This document shows, one piece after another, positions 12,028 to 23,357 of a DNA stretch of 64,000 bases. The stretch spans positions 26,035,021 to 26,099,020 of the forward strand of contig CM030718.1 of assembly GCA_017979445.1 (NCBI GenBank), written 5' to 3'. How positions within the stretch are numbered: position 1 is the first letter of the stretch; each line of letters opens with the position of its first letter. The notes beneath the pieces were generated by a model. The model made no database searches. It was not told the DNA's origin and worked only from the letters and a program-made list of their open reading frames with translations. Source of the stretch: Akebia trifoliata. Lineage: Eukaryota > Streptophyta > Magnoliopsida > Ranunculales > Lardizabalaceae. Both the position numbers and the translations under genes were made by a program.

Positions 12028-12259
12028 GTACCTGAAAATTGGAAATTTTGACGAGCCAAGGCCCACGATTATAGAAACTGAATTTCAACGGCCTAGGGCC
12101 ATTGAATTTTTTTATATTCCCCAGATTCGATGGCTTAGAGCTGTCAAATTGCTCCCATCCTCCATCAATTTGACGGTTTAAGCCCATTGAAAAATAAAAA
12201 ACCGACAATGAAAAATTTGATGCCTTGGTCCGTCGAATATGGGCTTTTTCCCCGTTTTG
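12028..12259 (-). mobile_element. Diverged CACTA-like mini-element
   Basis: Read on the minus strand it runs CAAAACGGGGAAAAAGCC, GACGGACCAAGGC, and ends ...CCAATTTTCAGG. This matches the layout of the better-preserved copies at 25014-25291, 30193-30426 and 58193-58470. The left end and target duplication are not certain. Confidence 0.45.
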
Positions 12260-12518
12260 TTGTCACCATCTCTGAAATTCTTGATGAGCATGAAGCAACG
12301 CCTCCTTGTGTCTGTCTAGTGTTGTAGGATTTGCAGCTATGTCACCATGAGCTGAGCAAAATACAAAAATGAACCTGGGAGGGTAAGGGTTCCGAACCTA
12401 ATCCTTTAAATCCAAATCAAGAAAATAATATAAGAAGTTAAATATATAGTCAAGGATGATGATGGCCCAAAATTTTTACCAATCAGGAATCTTAACCAAC
12501 CAGAGATAAAATTGAATG

Positions 12519-12844
12519 GGGTGAATTACCATTTCGTGGGCTGAAAAAATGAGTTACTTACAATTCCGGCTAGCTATTCATTTTAATTACCAGAACGTGA
12601 ATGATCACACTTTGGTTAAAAAAAATTCAGGACGGTAATGACTTCGGCAAAATGACAATTTTGCAGGTTTAAAGTGACTAATTGGAAATAGTTACTTTAA
12701 ACCTGCAAATTTTAGATACTTTAAACCTGTGAAATTGTCACTTTAAAACCTCCGAATTTGTTATCATTCACGTTTTGGAAATTAAAATGAACTGTAAATA
12801 CTGTAAATTCGTCACAAGTTGATCACTTTTTTGTAAAATATCCC
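12519..12844. mobile_element. Mutator-like MITE, 326 bp, perfect 10-bp target duplication
   Basis: Long inverted arms of about 100 bp starting GGG (GGGTGAATTACC on the left; GGGATATTTTAC read inverted from the right), sharing TTCATTTTAATT and AACGTGAATGAT. AAATTGAATG is repeated exactly at 12509-12518 and 12845-12854. Arm and duplication length fit Mutator-type MITEs. Confidence 0.8.
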
Positions 12845-13072
12845 AAATTGAATGGCTCAAACAAATGTATGTAAGAGTTGACATGCATAATAGCGGACTG
12901 AAGTCGCTGCCATCATTGTTGCATCTTGCTCATTTTTGAGTGGTGGTGCCATTTGCCGAAGAATGGTACACCAATTTTGTGCTCAGTGTAGAGAGCTTAA
13001 GCTCTACTACTACAAAGAAGTAAAATGTTATTGATGTTTTTTGAATGATTATTACATAAGCTCTAAATTAAT

Positions 13073-13490
13073 TGTTGGGTTATGAATTCAATCCGGATCT
13101 TTTGATGATCCACTACGTTTAATTTGTCTCCCAACTAAAATGTTGGACCAATTTGATTTGGATTTGGATTTGACCCGTTTACTCTTTTTATAACTCTAAG
13201 TATATAAAAGGTAAGAGATGAAACCTTAAAAAAAGTTAGAGAGATATACAAGAGGCAGAGAAATTATAACCATGTTCTTCTTTGGTTATCATAATGAAAT
13301 CGTCGTTTTCGTCCGTGGACATAGGTCGATGCTTTGACCGAACCACGTATATCTTGTGTCTTGTGAGATTATTTGTATTCTTGTTGATTTATACTTCGGA
13401 TCTAAGGGTTTGTTCTAAGATTAATGATATTTGTAGATATTACATCGACCAAAATATAGAAAATAGTCTAATCGATTTGATAGGCATCAA
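13073..13490 (+). mobile_element. Copia-type LTR remnant
   Basis: Starts TGTTGGGTTATGAATTC and contains the LTR leader wording common in plant Copia elements: GTCCGTGGACATAGG and GACCGAACCACGTATATC, then TTGTGTC. ATTGGGTTTAAGC after it could be a decayed methionine-tRNA primer binding site. The right edge is approximate. Confidence 0.5.
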
Positions 13491-13592
13491 TTGGGTTTAA
13501 GCTTGAATTAATTCAAGGTATTGGAATTTGCTTCTAGTTTGTTTTTTTGGTGTATTTTTTTTTTAATGCATAACTTGGGTGATTAAAAGTAG

Positions 13593-13946
13593 ATGGGTGT
13601 GTTCTCGTGGATTAATTCATACTTGGGCATAATGGCTCAGTTTGCGAATATGCAATCAATAAGGATTGGTGGGCGAAGAATCGAAATGCTCAAAATCTGT
13701 TATCTTCTAAGGGAGTTTGATTTAATATTGAATCGACTCAATTATTTTTTGAAAATTGAATCTCATAGGGATTTGACCTTGATACCAAGAAGAAAAGGGA
13801 ATCAGATTTTATATTTAGTGAGTCAATTCTATGATCATTCTTATAGTCATTTGTTGGAAAAAGATTGGTTTCTTGACTCAATGTATATTTTGAGTCAAGC
13901 AAATCCCATTTTTAGCAGGGTTGGTGAAAAAAAGCCGTCTCATTAG
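13593..13946 (+). CDS. Unrecognised 117-codon open frame after the Copia LTR remnant
   Basis: ATG-initiated, uninterrupted, with a leucine- and isoleucine-rich, basic product (LREFDLILNRLNYFLKIE, then HLLEKDWFLDSMYI). I do not recognise the family. Position just after a Copia-type LTR suggests retroelement leader or gag debris, but no gag zinc knuckle or pol motif is visible. No splice partner is apparent. It may be a chance frame. Confidence 0.25.
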   Translation: MGVFSWINSYLGIMAQFANMQSIRIGGRRIEMLKICYLLREFDLILNRLNYFLKIESHRDLTLIPRRKGNQILYLVSQFYDHSYSHLLEKDWFLDSMYILSQANPIFSRVGEKKPSH

Positions 13947-14539
13947 TTTTCTATTGCAAGAAAATCTGATTTTGCACCTACAGTTGCCGAGTTGATTCGA
14001 TTTTTGGGTATTGGATGATAATACAACGTTTCCTTCTCAAATTGGTGGATTGGCATCCAATAATCTAATTTTTTTTTAAATTTAAACAATTTGATTAACT
14101 TGACTCCCACGTGGTTGCAAAATTGGTGTGAAATTTCAGATTTTTAGCAAAGTGGTTCATTGTTTTACAATAATCCAAAATTCAGATTCACCATTAAAAC
14201 ACCCAAGGTTTTAAAGAATGTTGTTTTCAACAATCAATGGCCTTAGAACTAAAAATTTTCAACCAATCTTGGATTTTTTTTTTTTTTTAAAAGTCAACCA
14301 TGTCGATGAAAGGGAAAGAAATTTGGTTTTTCATTGATTTAGATTGTTGAGTCAACTCAGTAACTCAGTTATTGCAAAGATTAGGGTTTTCATAAACCGA
14401 GAACCGAACCAAACCGATAGATCTGATTCAATTTGGAACAAATTGCAGTTTGGTACTTTGGTTCCTGGTTTCAAAAATGGAGAACCAATCAATTTGGTTC
14501 GGTTCTCGGATCAAATTTGTATAGAACCAAAAATCTTCT

Positions 14540-14596
<57 letters not shown>

Positions 14597-14597
14597 G

Positions 14598-14966
14598 AGG
14601 ATGGCGTTATTACGACCCTCATTACGACTCACCGTTTGTCTTATATGGGCAAAAATGTTTGGAATGGGCTGATTTTTTGTGAGGATGATCTCTGTGATGA
14701 GGGGATCATCCTGGCAAAAAATCATCCCATTCCAAAACTTCTAACCCCATCAAAATTGATTTACAAAAATTGGACGGTCTATAATTTTTCAACAAAAATC
14801 GGACGGTCTAGAAGTTTTGGAATGGAATGATTTTTTTCCAGGATGATCTCCTCACCATAGAGATCATCCTCACAAAAAATCAGCCAATTCCAAATATTTT
14901 TGCCCATATAAGACAAAACGGTGTGTCACAAAGGGGGTCGTAATGAGGGTCTACGGAACGCGACCC
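14598..14966. mobile_element. (TA)n-targeted palindromic element 1 (369 bp)
   Basis: Flanked on both sides by (TA)n. The left tip has ATGGCGTTATTACGACCCTC, the inverted right tip GGGTCGCGTTCCGTAGACC. The hairpin core (GGAATGGGCTGATTTTTTG, GAGGATGATCTC and their inverse) occurs twice in opposite orientation. Belongs to the same subfamily as 15000-15380 and 53330-53708 (subterminal GTTTGTCTTATATGGGCAAA). Confidence 0.75.
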
Positions 14967-14999
14967 ATATATATATATATATATATAGATATTATATAT

Positions 15000-15380
15000 G
15001 GGTCACGTTCCTAAGACTCATATTGAGACTCACATTGCGACACACCGTTTGTCTTATATGGGCAAAAATGTTTGGAATGAGCTGATTTTTTGTGAGGATG
15101 ATCTCTGTGATGAAGGGATCATCCTGGCAAAAAATCATCCCATTCCAAAACTTCTAACCCCATCAAAATTGATTTACAAAAATTGGACGGTCTATAATTT
15201 TTCAACAAAAATTGGACGGTCTAGAAGTTTCATAATGAGCTGATTTTTGGCAAGGATGATCTCCTCACCATAGAGATCATCCTCACAAAAAATCAGCCCA
15301 TTCCAAATATTTTTGCCCATATAAGACAAAACGGTGTGTCGCAATGTGAGTCCCAATATGAGTCTTAGGAACGCTGTTCT
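15000..15380. mobile_element. (TA)n-targeted palindromic element 2 (381 bp)
   Basis: Begins GGGTCACGTTCCTAAGACTC and ends, inverted, AGAACAGCGTTCCTAAGACT. Arms are inverted copies over about 150 bp, each with an internal hairpin. Only about 33 bp of (TA)n separates it from element 1. Confidence 0.8.
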
Positions 15381-16019
15381 ATATATATATATATATATTG
15401 GTATATAATAAATATTATAAATTATTTTACGAGTTAGGACATAGATTAATGATCTTATATGGATAAACTAATGACTTTTTAAAATTTGATTAGTGATTTA
15501 TTGTGTGAAAATTTATATTTATTATATGTTTATTTTTTTATTAAATAATGTTACTTACAATTTATAGAATATTGGCAACCCATAGAGCCGAACCGAACCA
15601 ATCCGACTTTAGTTTGGTTTGGGTAGGTTTCAATGGAATTTGGTACGGTTCTAGTTATGGTTCTTATTTAATGGAACCGGCTTATATATGTCGGTTCGGT
15701 TCCAATTTGACCTCAAACCGAACCAAATCGAACCAAGTTGCACCCCTAGTTGAAACCACCCACAAAAAGGGCTTTAGAGCTTAGTTTGATCTTAGTCTTC
15801 TTTCTTTTATCTTAAGATAGATTTGAATTGTAATAGATACCAACTTTTTAGTTGGGTTGGGTTGGTTCGGTGTCTAACACTTTTTACAACCTGTAATGAA
15901 TCTTTTATTCATTGTCTCTTACTCGTGGATCAATCCAAATCCAATTTGGAGTCATATTTGATTCCTAGACCTACAATTAAGTGGTGACTTTCAATTACTC
16001 AAAAAATTTAATACCATTC

Positions 16020-16480
16020 TAAATTGTGTTGGAGCATTTTCAACTCAGACCGAACCACCTTTCCAAGGGATAGGGAATCAACTATTACTTTGGATGGAGC
16101 CATTTGTCCAAGGGATGGGGGTTGACTATTATTTTGGGCCGAGCCACCTATCCAAGGAGAGGGGATCGGCCTATTGCACCAAGCTCTCTTCGATCGGATT
16201 GGATCTTATTCACATCTCAAGGTAGTTATTTCCGTCTTCGGATTATTTTGTTAATCTCGATGAATATTCAAATTGAGTTCTTATGGGGTTTATATAGAAA
16301 GCATAATCTTAATTAGAGATAAATTCCATCTATAACCAATATACTCCATATCTTAAGGATTATATCTTATCCCAATCTTTGTAAAACATGATTTGATGCA
16401 TTAAAGTACACTTTATTACATAGCTTCATAATATCCTGATAGATATAGGGGTCAATAATGCGATAGGTGTTATATGATTG
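16020..16480. other. Block paralogous to 2640-5430, holds the empty site of the solo LTR
   Basis: No gene. GGGCCGAGCCACCTATCCAA then GGAGAGGGGATCGG is the uninterrupted version of the site split by the LTR at 2752-4981. The similarity continues through CTCTTCGATC and TTTATATAGAAA to about 16440. Confidence 0.6.
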
Positions 16481-16986
16481 ACTATAAGTTGTCTATTCTT
16501 TTTTCGATTTTTCCAATCTCAAATTAATTATTTTTGACGCCCAATGGCAAACATATGACTTGTTCGAGTATTATGATATGGTCAATTGCAATAGGTGCAC
16601 TGTAATAGGATTATTATGATACACCAAATCATCTATAGATTATGAAAAAGATTAGGATAAGATCTCATTAGATCTTACTAGCTAGATTTGATTAGATACG
16701 ATGAATCTAATTTTTTTTTTATCCTCTATCTAAACCCTATTAAAGTTCATTGTAATCAATGAAGAGAATCAATTGAACCTAATTTGGAATGTATTATTTC
16801 CCAATCTTAACCCATCTCATCAAATCCTAATCTCATGAGATGATATGGTTATATAATTGCCTTTTTCTTGCTTTCTTAGAGTATCTACCTCTTGAATTCA
16901 AGAAATTTCAAAGTAAGTTACCATATTTCTCATCATATGCAAGAACCCTTTACACCTATATATAAGATATCAGGTGCACACATTGT

Positions 16987-16994
16987 TATATAAA
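16987..16994 (+). promoter_or_regulatory. TATA box of alpha-CA 2
   Basis: TATATAAA, 51 bases before the end of the spacer to the start codon, in the same context as copies 1 and 3. The upstream 500 bp (16480-16980) align with 5620-6100 and 22940-23340 around TTTTTCCAATCTC and TCATCATATGC. Confidence 0.7.
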
Positions 16995-17044
16995 GTTATT
17001 GAGGCTCTCTAGGATTTCTACAAGGAATAGCAAGATTGTGAAAC

Positions 17045-20000
17045 ATGAGGAATATTCAAGGCAACATAATCTTCATTTTGGGTTTTCTGTTTGTGATTGC
17101 CATCTTGCATTCAAGACCAACTGCATCTCAAGACATTGGTAATGTGGAAAACTATCTTATAACCTTGTAGAATATATATGTATTTGGCTTGGTTTCACAT
17201 AGTTTTGGTGAGATGGCCGGGTTGGGATGAACTAACTTGTGTGTATTTTATGTGGTGCAGGGAACGAACACGAGTTTGATTACTTGACGGGGAGTGGTAA
17301 AGGACCTGATCAATGGGGAGAGCTTCATAAAGAATGGGCAACTTGTAAGAATGGAGATTTGCAGTCTCCAATTGATTTGTTGAACATGAGAGTGGAATTA
17401 GCGCCAGAATTAGGGAAACTAAAGACCGATTACAAGCCCTCCAATGCAACTCTCAAGAATAGGGGCCATGCTATAAGTGTAAGCAAATGATCTCTAAAGA
17501 TTTTATTCTTCTTCTTCTTCTCTCTCTCTCATAAGAAAATTGATAGAGGAGGCTTAGAGGGCTGTGGTGTTGGATTGCTGAGGTGATAATCCATTTGAGC
17601 AAAACCACCCTTAGTAAGGCTCAAATCTTTACTAAGTTAGTCAGGAAAATGTTTCTAAAAAATTCTCTACGTTGTTTTGGATCCAGATTCAATGGGTGGT
17701 TGGTGAAGCAGGATCAATTCAGATCAACGGTACAGATTACAACCTCCAGCAGTGCCATTGGCACTCACCTTCTGAGCACACCATCAATGGCGAGAGGTGG
17801 TTTCCCCTCTCTTTTTTTGAAAAAAATAAAAATAAAAAATTAACTTTAATATGAAACTGTTCCATGAGTGGGTTTCGATTTCTAACTCTTTCCATCAGGT
17901 TTGATATGGAGCTCCATTTGGTGCACATTAGTTCAGATCCGAGTGTGGCAAACAGGACAGCTGTGGTTGGTATAATGTACAAGATCGGTCTACCCGACTC
18001 CTTTCTGGATCAGGTAAAAACTCTTACTGTAATCAAGTATAAAAAGAAACCCTCATTCTTTCTATATGGTGTTCATGGGTCGGTTTGTGCCAGGTACTCT
18101 AATATCTCTAGACCCAACCCAAATATTAATGAAGTTTAAATAGAATTAACTTAGATCCAATTAGGCCATGCCTATTTCCAATACCTGGAATTGGGTACTA
18201 AATATAAAAATTCTATAAGATGGGATAGTTGATGCTAATTCGATACTAATCAACAAATATGCATTTATATCTAATGAATAATGAACATTTTTCGATTATA
18301 AACTAGATTAATAAATCATATATTACGTTAATCATAAATATTTACATTATAAAAAATCATTCATATTATGTGAAAAAAACAAAAACACCATCACCACAAC
18401 CAACAACAAGAAAGTCTTTGTCTGTAACAGTATTAATAAGAAATCATTGGGCATCCCAAAGATTTTGGATTGACAAAGAATAAAAATACATCAGACCCAT
18501 CTAATTCCATCGACTCACTATAGGAATATTAATTTATTGCGACGAAATTTACTGACGGTCACTAGTACACCGTTGATGTAGCCTAAAAAAAAAAAAATTC
18601 GAATGCATTTTATTTATTTTTCTTCAAAAATTTGGTTTTAGGGATGAGATATACCTATGGTGTTAGCTGTGTTCGTCACAATATGTTGATATCGCATTTT
18701 CTCCTCGATCTCTCTCTCTCTTCGCGATTTTCTCTTCAATCTGCTCTGTCTTCTTTCTCTCTTTGCTCTAGACTGATTCTCAAATTTCCCTGTATTCATC
18801 TCTCCTTAAACAATATCGCATTCTCTCTTCAATCTGGTTCATCTTTTCTAATAGATCCATCAAGGTAACTCTCTCTCTTCACGATTTTCTCTTCGATCTG
18901 CTCGCTCTCTCTAAAGGACCAAAACCATAGCTAAGGGACTAATTTTTTTTTTTAAACAAATACTCTATAGCGACGGCCAATAGTGGTCGTTGCTTATCCT
19001 ATATAACGACAATTTCACGAATTGTTGGCCGTCGATGATAGATATAGCGTTGGAGGTTTTAGCGACGACCAGGATGGCTGTCGTTATATGTATTTGCGAC
19101 ACTTTTTTTTACCTCGACCGTCGCTATATCCCTGTTTTACTGTAGTGACTAGGTTGATTATTCAAAACCAACTGATTTTTCAAAAGCTTGATCTCGTGGT
19201 TCGAGTCAAAGAAATACACCTTTTAATTGGAAAGTCATTCTAACCCTATCAATCTTGTTCTAACTTGCCTGATGGGGATGGTTAGGGTTAACCTGACTAA
19301 CACTTCTAGGCGCACCACATGGAAGGAAAATAGGCTATAGTGGATTACCCCACAGAAGTGTTAATAGTCATCTTAGAGTTCTTCTAATTGAGATGGGGCC
19401 AATTACTCATCCACCTTTCCTAAATCAGAGGTTACTTATACCTTAGTAAACTGGAACTACATAGGACAAGGAGGCATGGCCCCCACAAAAATTTCAAAAA
19501 ACAGTTTTTCTATTAATTAACCCACGGTAGGGAAGTTGATTGCAGCAATTGAACTAGATTTAGAATGGTGTGTGGCACCACAAAATATTTTCATTTATAA
19601 AATTTTGAATAAAAAACTCTTTTAACTACATGTGGAAGGTGGACGGTGTGTGTGGTCCAAAAATTATTTTTATATAAAAAAAGCACTTAATTACTGAGGG
19701 TTGTTGAAAACAAATAGATTACTCGATAGGCAATCCAACACTACAGCCCTCTAGATTTCATGGAAAAACTCAATTCCAAAAAAGATAAAAATTGGGGGAT
19801 TTGATACAAGGTTTTGAAAATTGATAATTATTAAACTCCCAAATTTAAAATTAAAATTTAATAATGAAAAATAACTTTTTCAACCTTTTTTTTAATCATA
19901 AAATCTTGTCCTCTACGTCCTTATGACATCAAATTATATTTTAGGATGCCACAAGGTGAACTCAATGACCCTTCGAAGGTTTTGAAATCTCACTAAGTTA

Positions 20001-21248
20001 GTAAGGCCAGGCTTATTCTTTTATATATAACATCTAGGGGAAGAAAAACATTTTAAGAGTTCTTCAGCATATCGTAATTTTAAAACTCACCGAGTCAAGT
20101 CAATTTTACTCGACACGTTTGGAGGTTATTTCAAAGTAAATGTTATTTTGGTCAAAATGGCATGAGACTAATTGTTATGGTTTGTACTCAATTCGTCTTT
20201 TCCACTTCTTTACTCTTAAGAGTCTCTTGTTTTCTATTGAAAATTGATTTTCTAATATCGCCTTGTATTTATAATTTTTCGAATTTTATCTTCGATCTAT
20301 CAGTCTGGCCCCCACAAATGAAAATCTCTGGGTCCGCGGTACTCTGTCCCTAATCTTTTCATGGTTGTTTATTGAAATCTCAGTTCAAGGAGCAAATACA
20401 GACCATTGCTGATAGCCATGAAGAGGTAAATGTGGGTGTGGTTAATCCAGGACACATAAAGATGGATGGTGAGAAGTACTATAGATACATGGGCTCCCTC
20501 ACTACTCCTCCTTGTACTGAAGGTGTTATTTGGACCGTCGATAGAGTGGTATGTATAAGTTCACTTACCCAAACACACTTCAAATTCTTTCTTTCTTTTA
20601 CTTCTTTTAATAACATTTTCATTTAAATCTTAATTAATGACTTCAGGTGAGGACTGTTTCAACAGATCAAGTGAAGTTAATGAGGACAGCCGTTTATGAT
20701 GTAAGTTACAATCACACAATAATGCACAAGACGATAGAACATTGTGAAGCAATATTTTAAAATCGAGCCAATGGTTAGACCTAAAATTGGGCCAAGTTGG
20801 TTGGATTGATTTGCATTAACTAAAAAATTCAAAATATGTGTACTTTTTTCATAAATTATCATAATTTATTCTTATAAAATATAAAATACACAAAAATATT
20901 CGATGGTTCTTTAATTGGACCGATTTTATTATAAAATTGAGTTGGGGCCATCAACTACGTGTTGGTCCAGTGTAATATAAAACCACAGGCAATAAAAATA
21001 GGAGATAAGAATACATTCTATGATTTCTCGCAATAGTATTGCGCTCTCAAAAAGTTCTTACAAATGCCATTGTAAACTAACATCAAACAAAACGTTCAAG
21101 GTTGTGAATCCTTCATACATTAGAGTTGCTTTTGCAATCAATGAGCCTAAGATCAATGTTTTCTTTCTTGTAGTATGCAGAGATGAATGCCAGACCATTG
21201 CAACCGCTCAATGATCGGAAGATTTATCTCTATGACACAACCATCTAG
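17045..21248 (+). CDS. Alpha-type carbonic anhydrase, copy 2 (intact, 7 exons, 276 aa)
   Basis: Exons: 17045-17138, 17261-17478, 17687-17796, 17899-18013, 20384-20548, 20647-20700, 21174-21248; phases are identical to copy 1 and give one frame of 831 bases. The start (MRNIQGN) and a hydrophobic segment to about residue 29 indicate a signal peptide. Zinc ligands His128, His130, His147, shuttle His101, Glu134 and Thr219 are all present, as is the Cys60/Cys223 pair. It keeps the usual Thr-Thr pair (SLTTPPC), unlike copies 1 and 3. It is the most diverged of the three in exons 2 and 7. Intron 2 is only 208 bp; intron 4 carries a CACTA element. A small LTR lies 7 bp after the stop, so it is probably inside the transcript. 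Confidence 0.9.
18516..19147. mobile_element. Non-autonomous CACTA transposon, 632 bp, intron 4 of alpha-CA 2
   Basis: Starts CACTATAGGAATATT and ends, inverted, CACTACAGTAAAACAGGG. ACT is duplicated on both sides (18513-18515 and 19148-19150), the 3-bp duplication of this superfamily. Repeated GCGACGG-type words near both ends resemble CACTA subterminal repeats. Copies 1 and 3 lack it. No transposase frame. Confidence 0.85.
19455..20330. other. Intron 4 segment of alpha-CA 2, probable degenerate insertion
   Basis: GGCATGGCCCCCACAAAAAT on the left and TCTGGCCCCCACAAATG on the right look like pieces of the GCCCCCACA-type hAT MITEs seen at 59528-59773 and 36517-36943. Copies 1 and 3 have no equivalent. 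No boundary could be fixed. Confidence 0.35.
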
Positions 21249-21255
21249 ATGTAAT

Positions 21256-21510
21256 TATTAGGAAACCTATGCAATCAATGGCCCAAGATCATGGATAGAA
21301 AATCAAATCAGAAATCAAGGATTGCCTATATAAGATCGAGGAATAGTCTTTAGAATGTTTCTTTCACAGTAGGATTCTATGTATAGAATACTACTATTAC
21401 AATAGAATGTATCTTTGGAATATTTCTGCTTATATCCTTTCCTTGTATCTATAAATATGTAATCTATGATAGAACAATAATCAAGGAAAAAATTCATTGC
21501 TATTTTATCA
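21256..21510. mobile_element. Small solo LTR, 255 bp, perfect 5-bp target duplication
   Basis: GTAAT at 21251-21255 and again at 21511-21515. The insert begins TATTAGGAAACC and ends TTTATCA; TA for TG at the start would be one substitution. Copy 1 has the empty site (TAGATGTAATGATCTGC, about 11126-11142). It probably lies in the 3' UTR of copy 2. Confidence 0.75.
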
Positions 21511-22929
21511 GTAATGATCTACATGATTTACTTTTTTGACAAATCATCGACATGGATTAATGTTGCATTACTTCCAAGCAGATTTGTCTCACTTCTTGGA
21601 TGTGAGTTGATTAGACATAGTTCTGGTAGGGGCTGAACCACATTCAATTTCGGATCTTTCTTTATTTGAGCTCCATTGTACTTAAAAAGTTCATTTCCAT
21701 AGTATTGAGTGATTGTTTTATAAATATATCACTTTTTTTTCTTTTTTCTTTTTTATTTCGGTTTTTTTTTTTTGTAATAAATATCTTAATGATCTGAAGA
21801 GAAAAGCAAAGGGCTGGCCTACCTTGGCAAGGATCCCGCATACCATCCACACATGAGCTGCACACACACATTCACCCGAACACACAAAACTGAACTTGGA
21901 AGGAATAATTGGGAATGAAGGAATGAATGTTTTCCTCTTATTAATCCTTTCTGTAAGAAACCAAGAAGAAACACAAGAGGAAAGTGTAATACCTTTAATG
22001 TCTATTTGTTCCAAGTGGGCAATTGGTTCAAATCTTTAAAGAAAGATCAAGTGAAAATAATTATTTAAATTAAGTTGCAAGGAAACATTATTCCCTTCTA
22101 GTATTATGATTTATGATTTTTATTTTTTTATTTTTTAAAATTTACCATGTTGTTTTGTTATCTTTTTTGGACCTCAAGAAAAAAAAAAACTTTTCGTTTT
22201 TTTAACATCCTAGGATTATTTGCTTTTCCTTATTTAATGAATTAGGAAATCATTAGAATTAAAAAAAAAAAAAAAAAATTATGAGGGAAGATCATATGAA
22301 AGAAAATGATAAATAAAAGTAGGCTTTTGGTAGGTCACCCAACCAAAATCGAGACCTACCAAAATAATAATTGGTTGTTATTGTGGAGGCTGTTTCGTCC
22401 CAAAAATTTTATTATTTCTTTGATGAGGGTGATATTGCATATGTGGTCCTTGATTATTCTAAGCAAGGTGGGTGAGAAACAAAATTTATTTTATAATAAC
22501 TATCACTCTTTGGTAGTTATTAACTACATGTAGTGTCAACCCTTGGATCATCAAAGAGAGACCTTATTAGATCAAGGTGATTAAATGGAGAAAGAAGTTT
22601 TATAATAAAAGACAAATTCATTTGAAACGCTTTCTTTCTTATGGTTAAGAGTAATTTAAAAAGTTAATCAAAGATAAAAAAAATGTCTCCTTAATTTCTT
22701 TTTTAAGACTTAATATAATATGAAGGTTAGAGATTGAGTGTAAAATCGAGGGGACGTCACGTGGCATAGCATGACCAACACCTGTGCTTGACCAATTTAA
22801 GAATTTGGCAAGTTTTAAAAGAATGAGTTCATCCAAGATCCCAAACGCGTGAGAAAAAAAGGGTTATTATTTTTAATGTTATTAAATATTTATTTTAATT
22901 TATCTACACTATACAAATCTGGGACTACA
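21511..22929. other. 3' flank of alpha-CA 2, then gene-free spacer
   Basis: 21530-21910 matches the 3' flanks of copies 1 and 3, with a possible AATAAA at 21776-21781. From about 21920 to 22929 I see no gene; there are poly-A/T runs (22261-22278) and no clear repeat ends. Confidence 0.4.
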
Positions 22930-23349
22930 CCTTTAGTTTCAGGGTCAATAATGTGGTTGGTGTGACTCGGATGGCTAAAAGCTCTATATTCCTTCTTTTT
23001 TTTGGATTTTTCCAATCTCGAATGACGTTTGGTGCCACACAGCATCAAACATACGCCTCGGGTGGGAGGAAAAGGTCTTTCCTCGAGATCATTAACATAT
23101 CAATTTTATCTGGTAAGTCACTGGGGAACATCTTCCCATCTCAGCCGTTCGTTTGATGGAGAAATTCCTTCTCTCTTACCTTTATTGTAGTATAACTTGC
23201 AATATTTTAGTGGGTGTCAACTCAACCTTTCTTGTAGGGTATACTCTTTTTTTCTTTTTTTCTTTTTTCCCACATCTACCTGTTGAATTCAAGAAACTTC
23301 AATGTAAGTTCCCATATTTCTCATCATATGCTGGAACCCTTTACATTGT

Positions 23350-23357
23350 TATATAAA
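23350..23357 (+). promoter_or_regulatory. TATA box of alpha-CA 3
   Basis: TATATAAA in the same context (ACATTGTTATATAAAGCTTC) as copies 1 and 2, 56 bases before the start codon. The promoter of the broken copy therefore looks preserved. Confidence 0.65.

Larger units (their letters stand above)
14380..15740. repeat. GAACCG-rich repeat interrupted by two (TA)n-targeted elements
   Basis: Both flanks are rich in GAACCGAACC and GGTTCGGTT words facing each other (14395-14520 and 15585-15730), and the right end is GTTGCACCCCTAG, a hAT-like tip. An AT-rich centre was the target for the two elements at 14598-14966 and 15000-15380. The left tip and target duplication are not convincing. Confidence 0.45.

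Noticed and set aside
14344..15243. Open frames of 64-112 codons with repeated similar proteins (for example SYMGKNVWNGLIF), also at 53465-53809 and 28546-28984
   Set aside because: They are translations of the palindromic (TA)n elements. The same frames recur wherever the element occurs, on both strands, and run into (TA)n as alternating Tyr-Ile.
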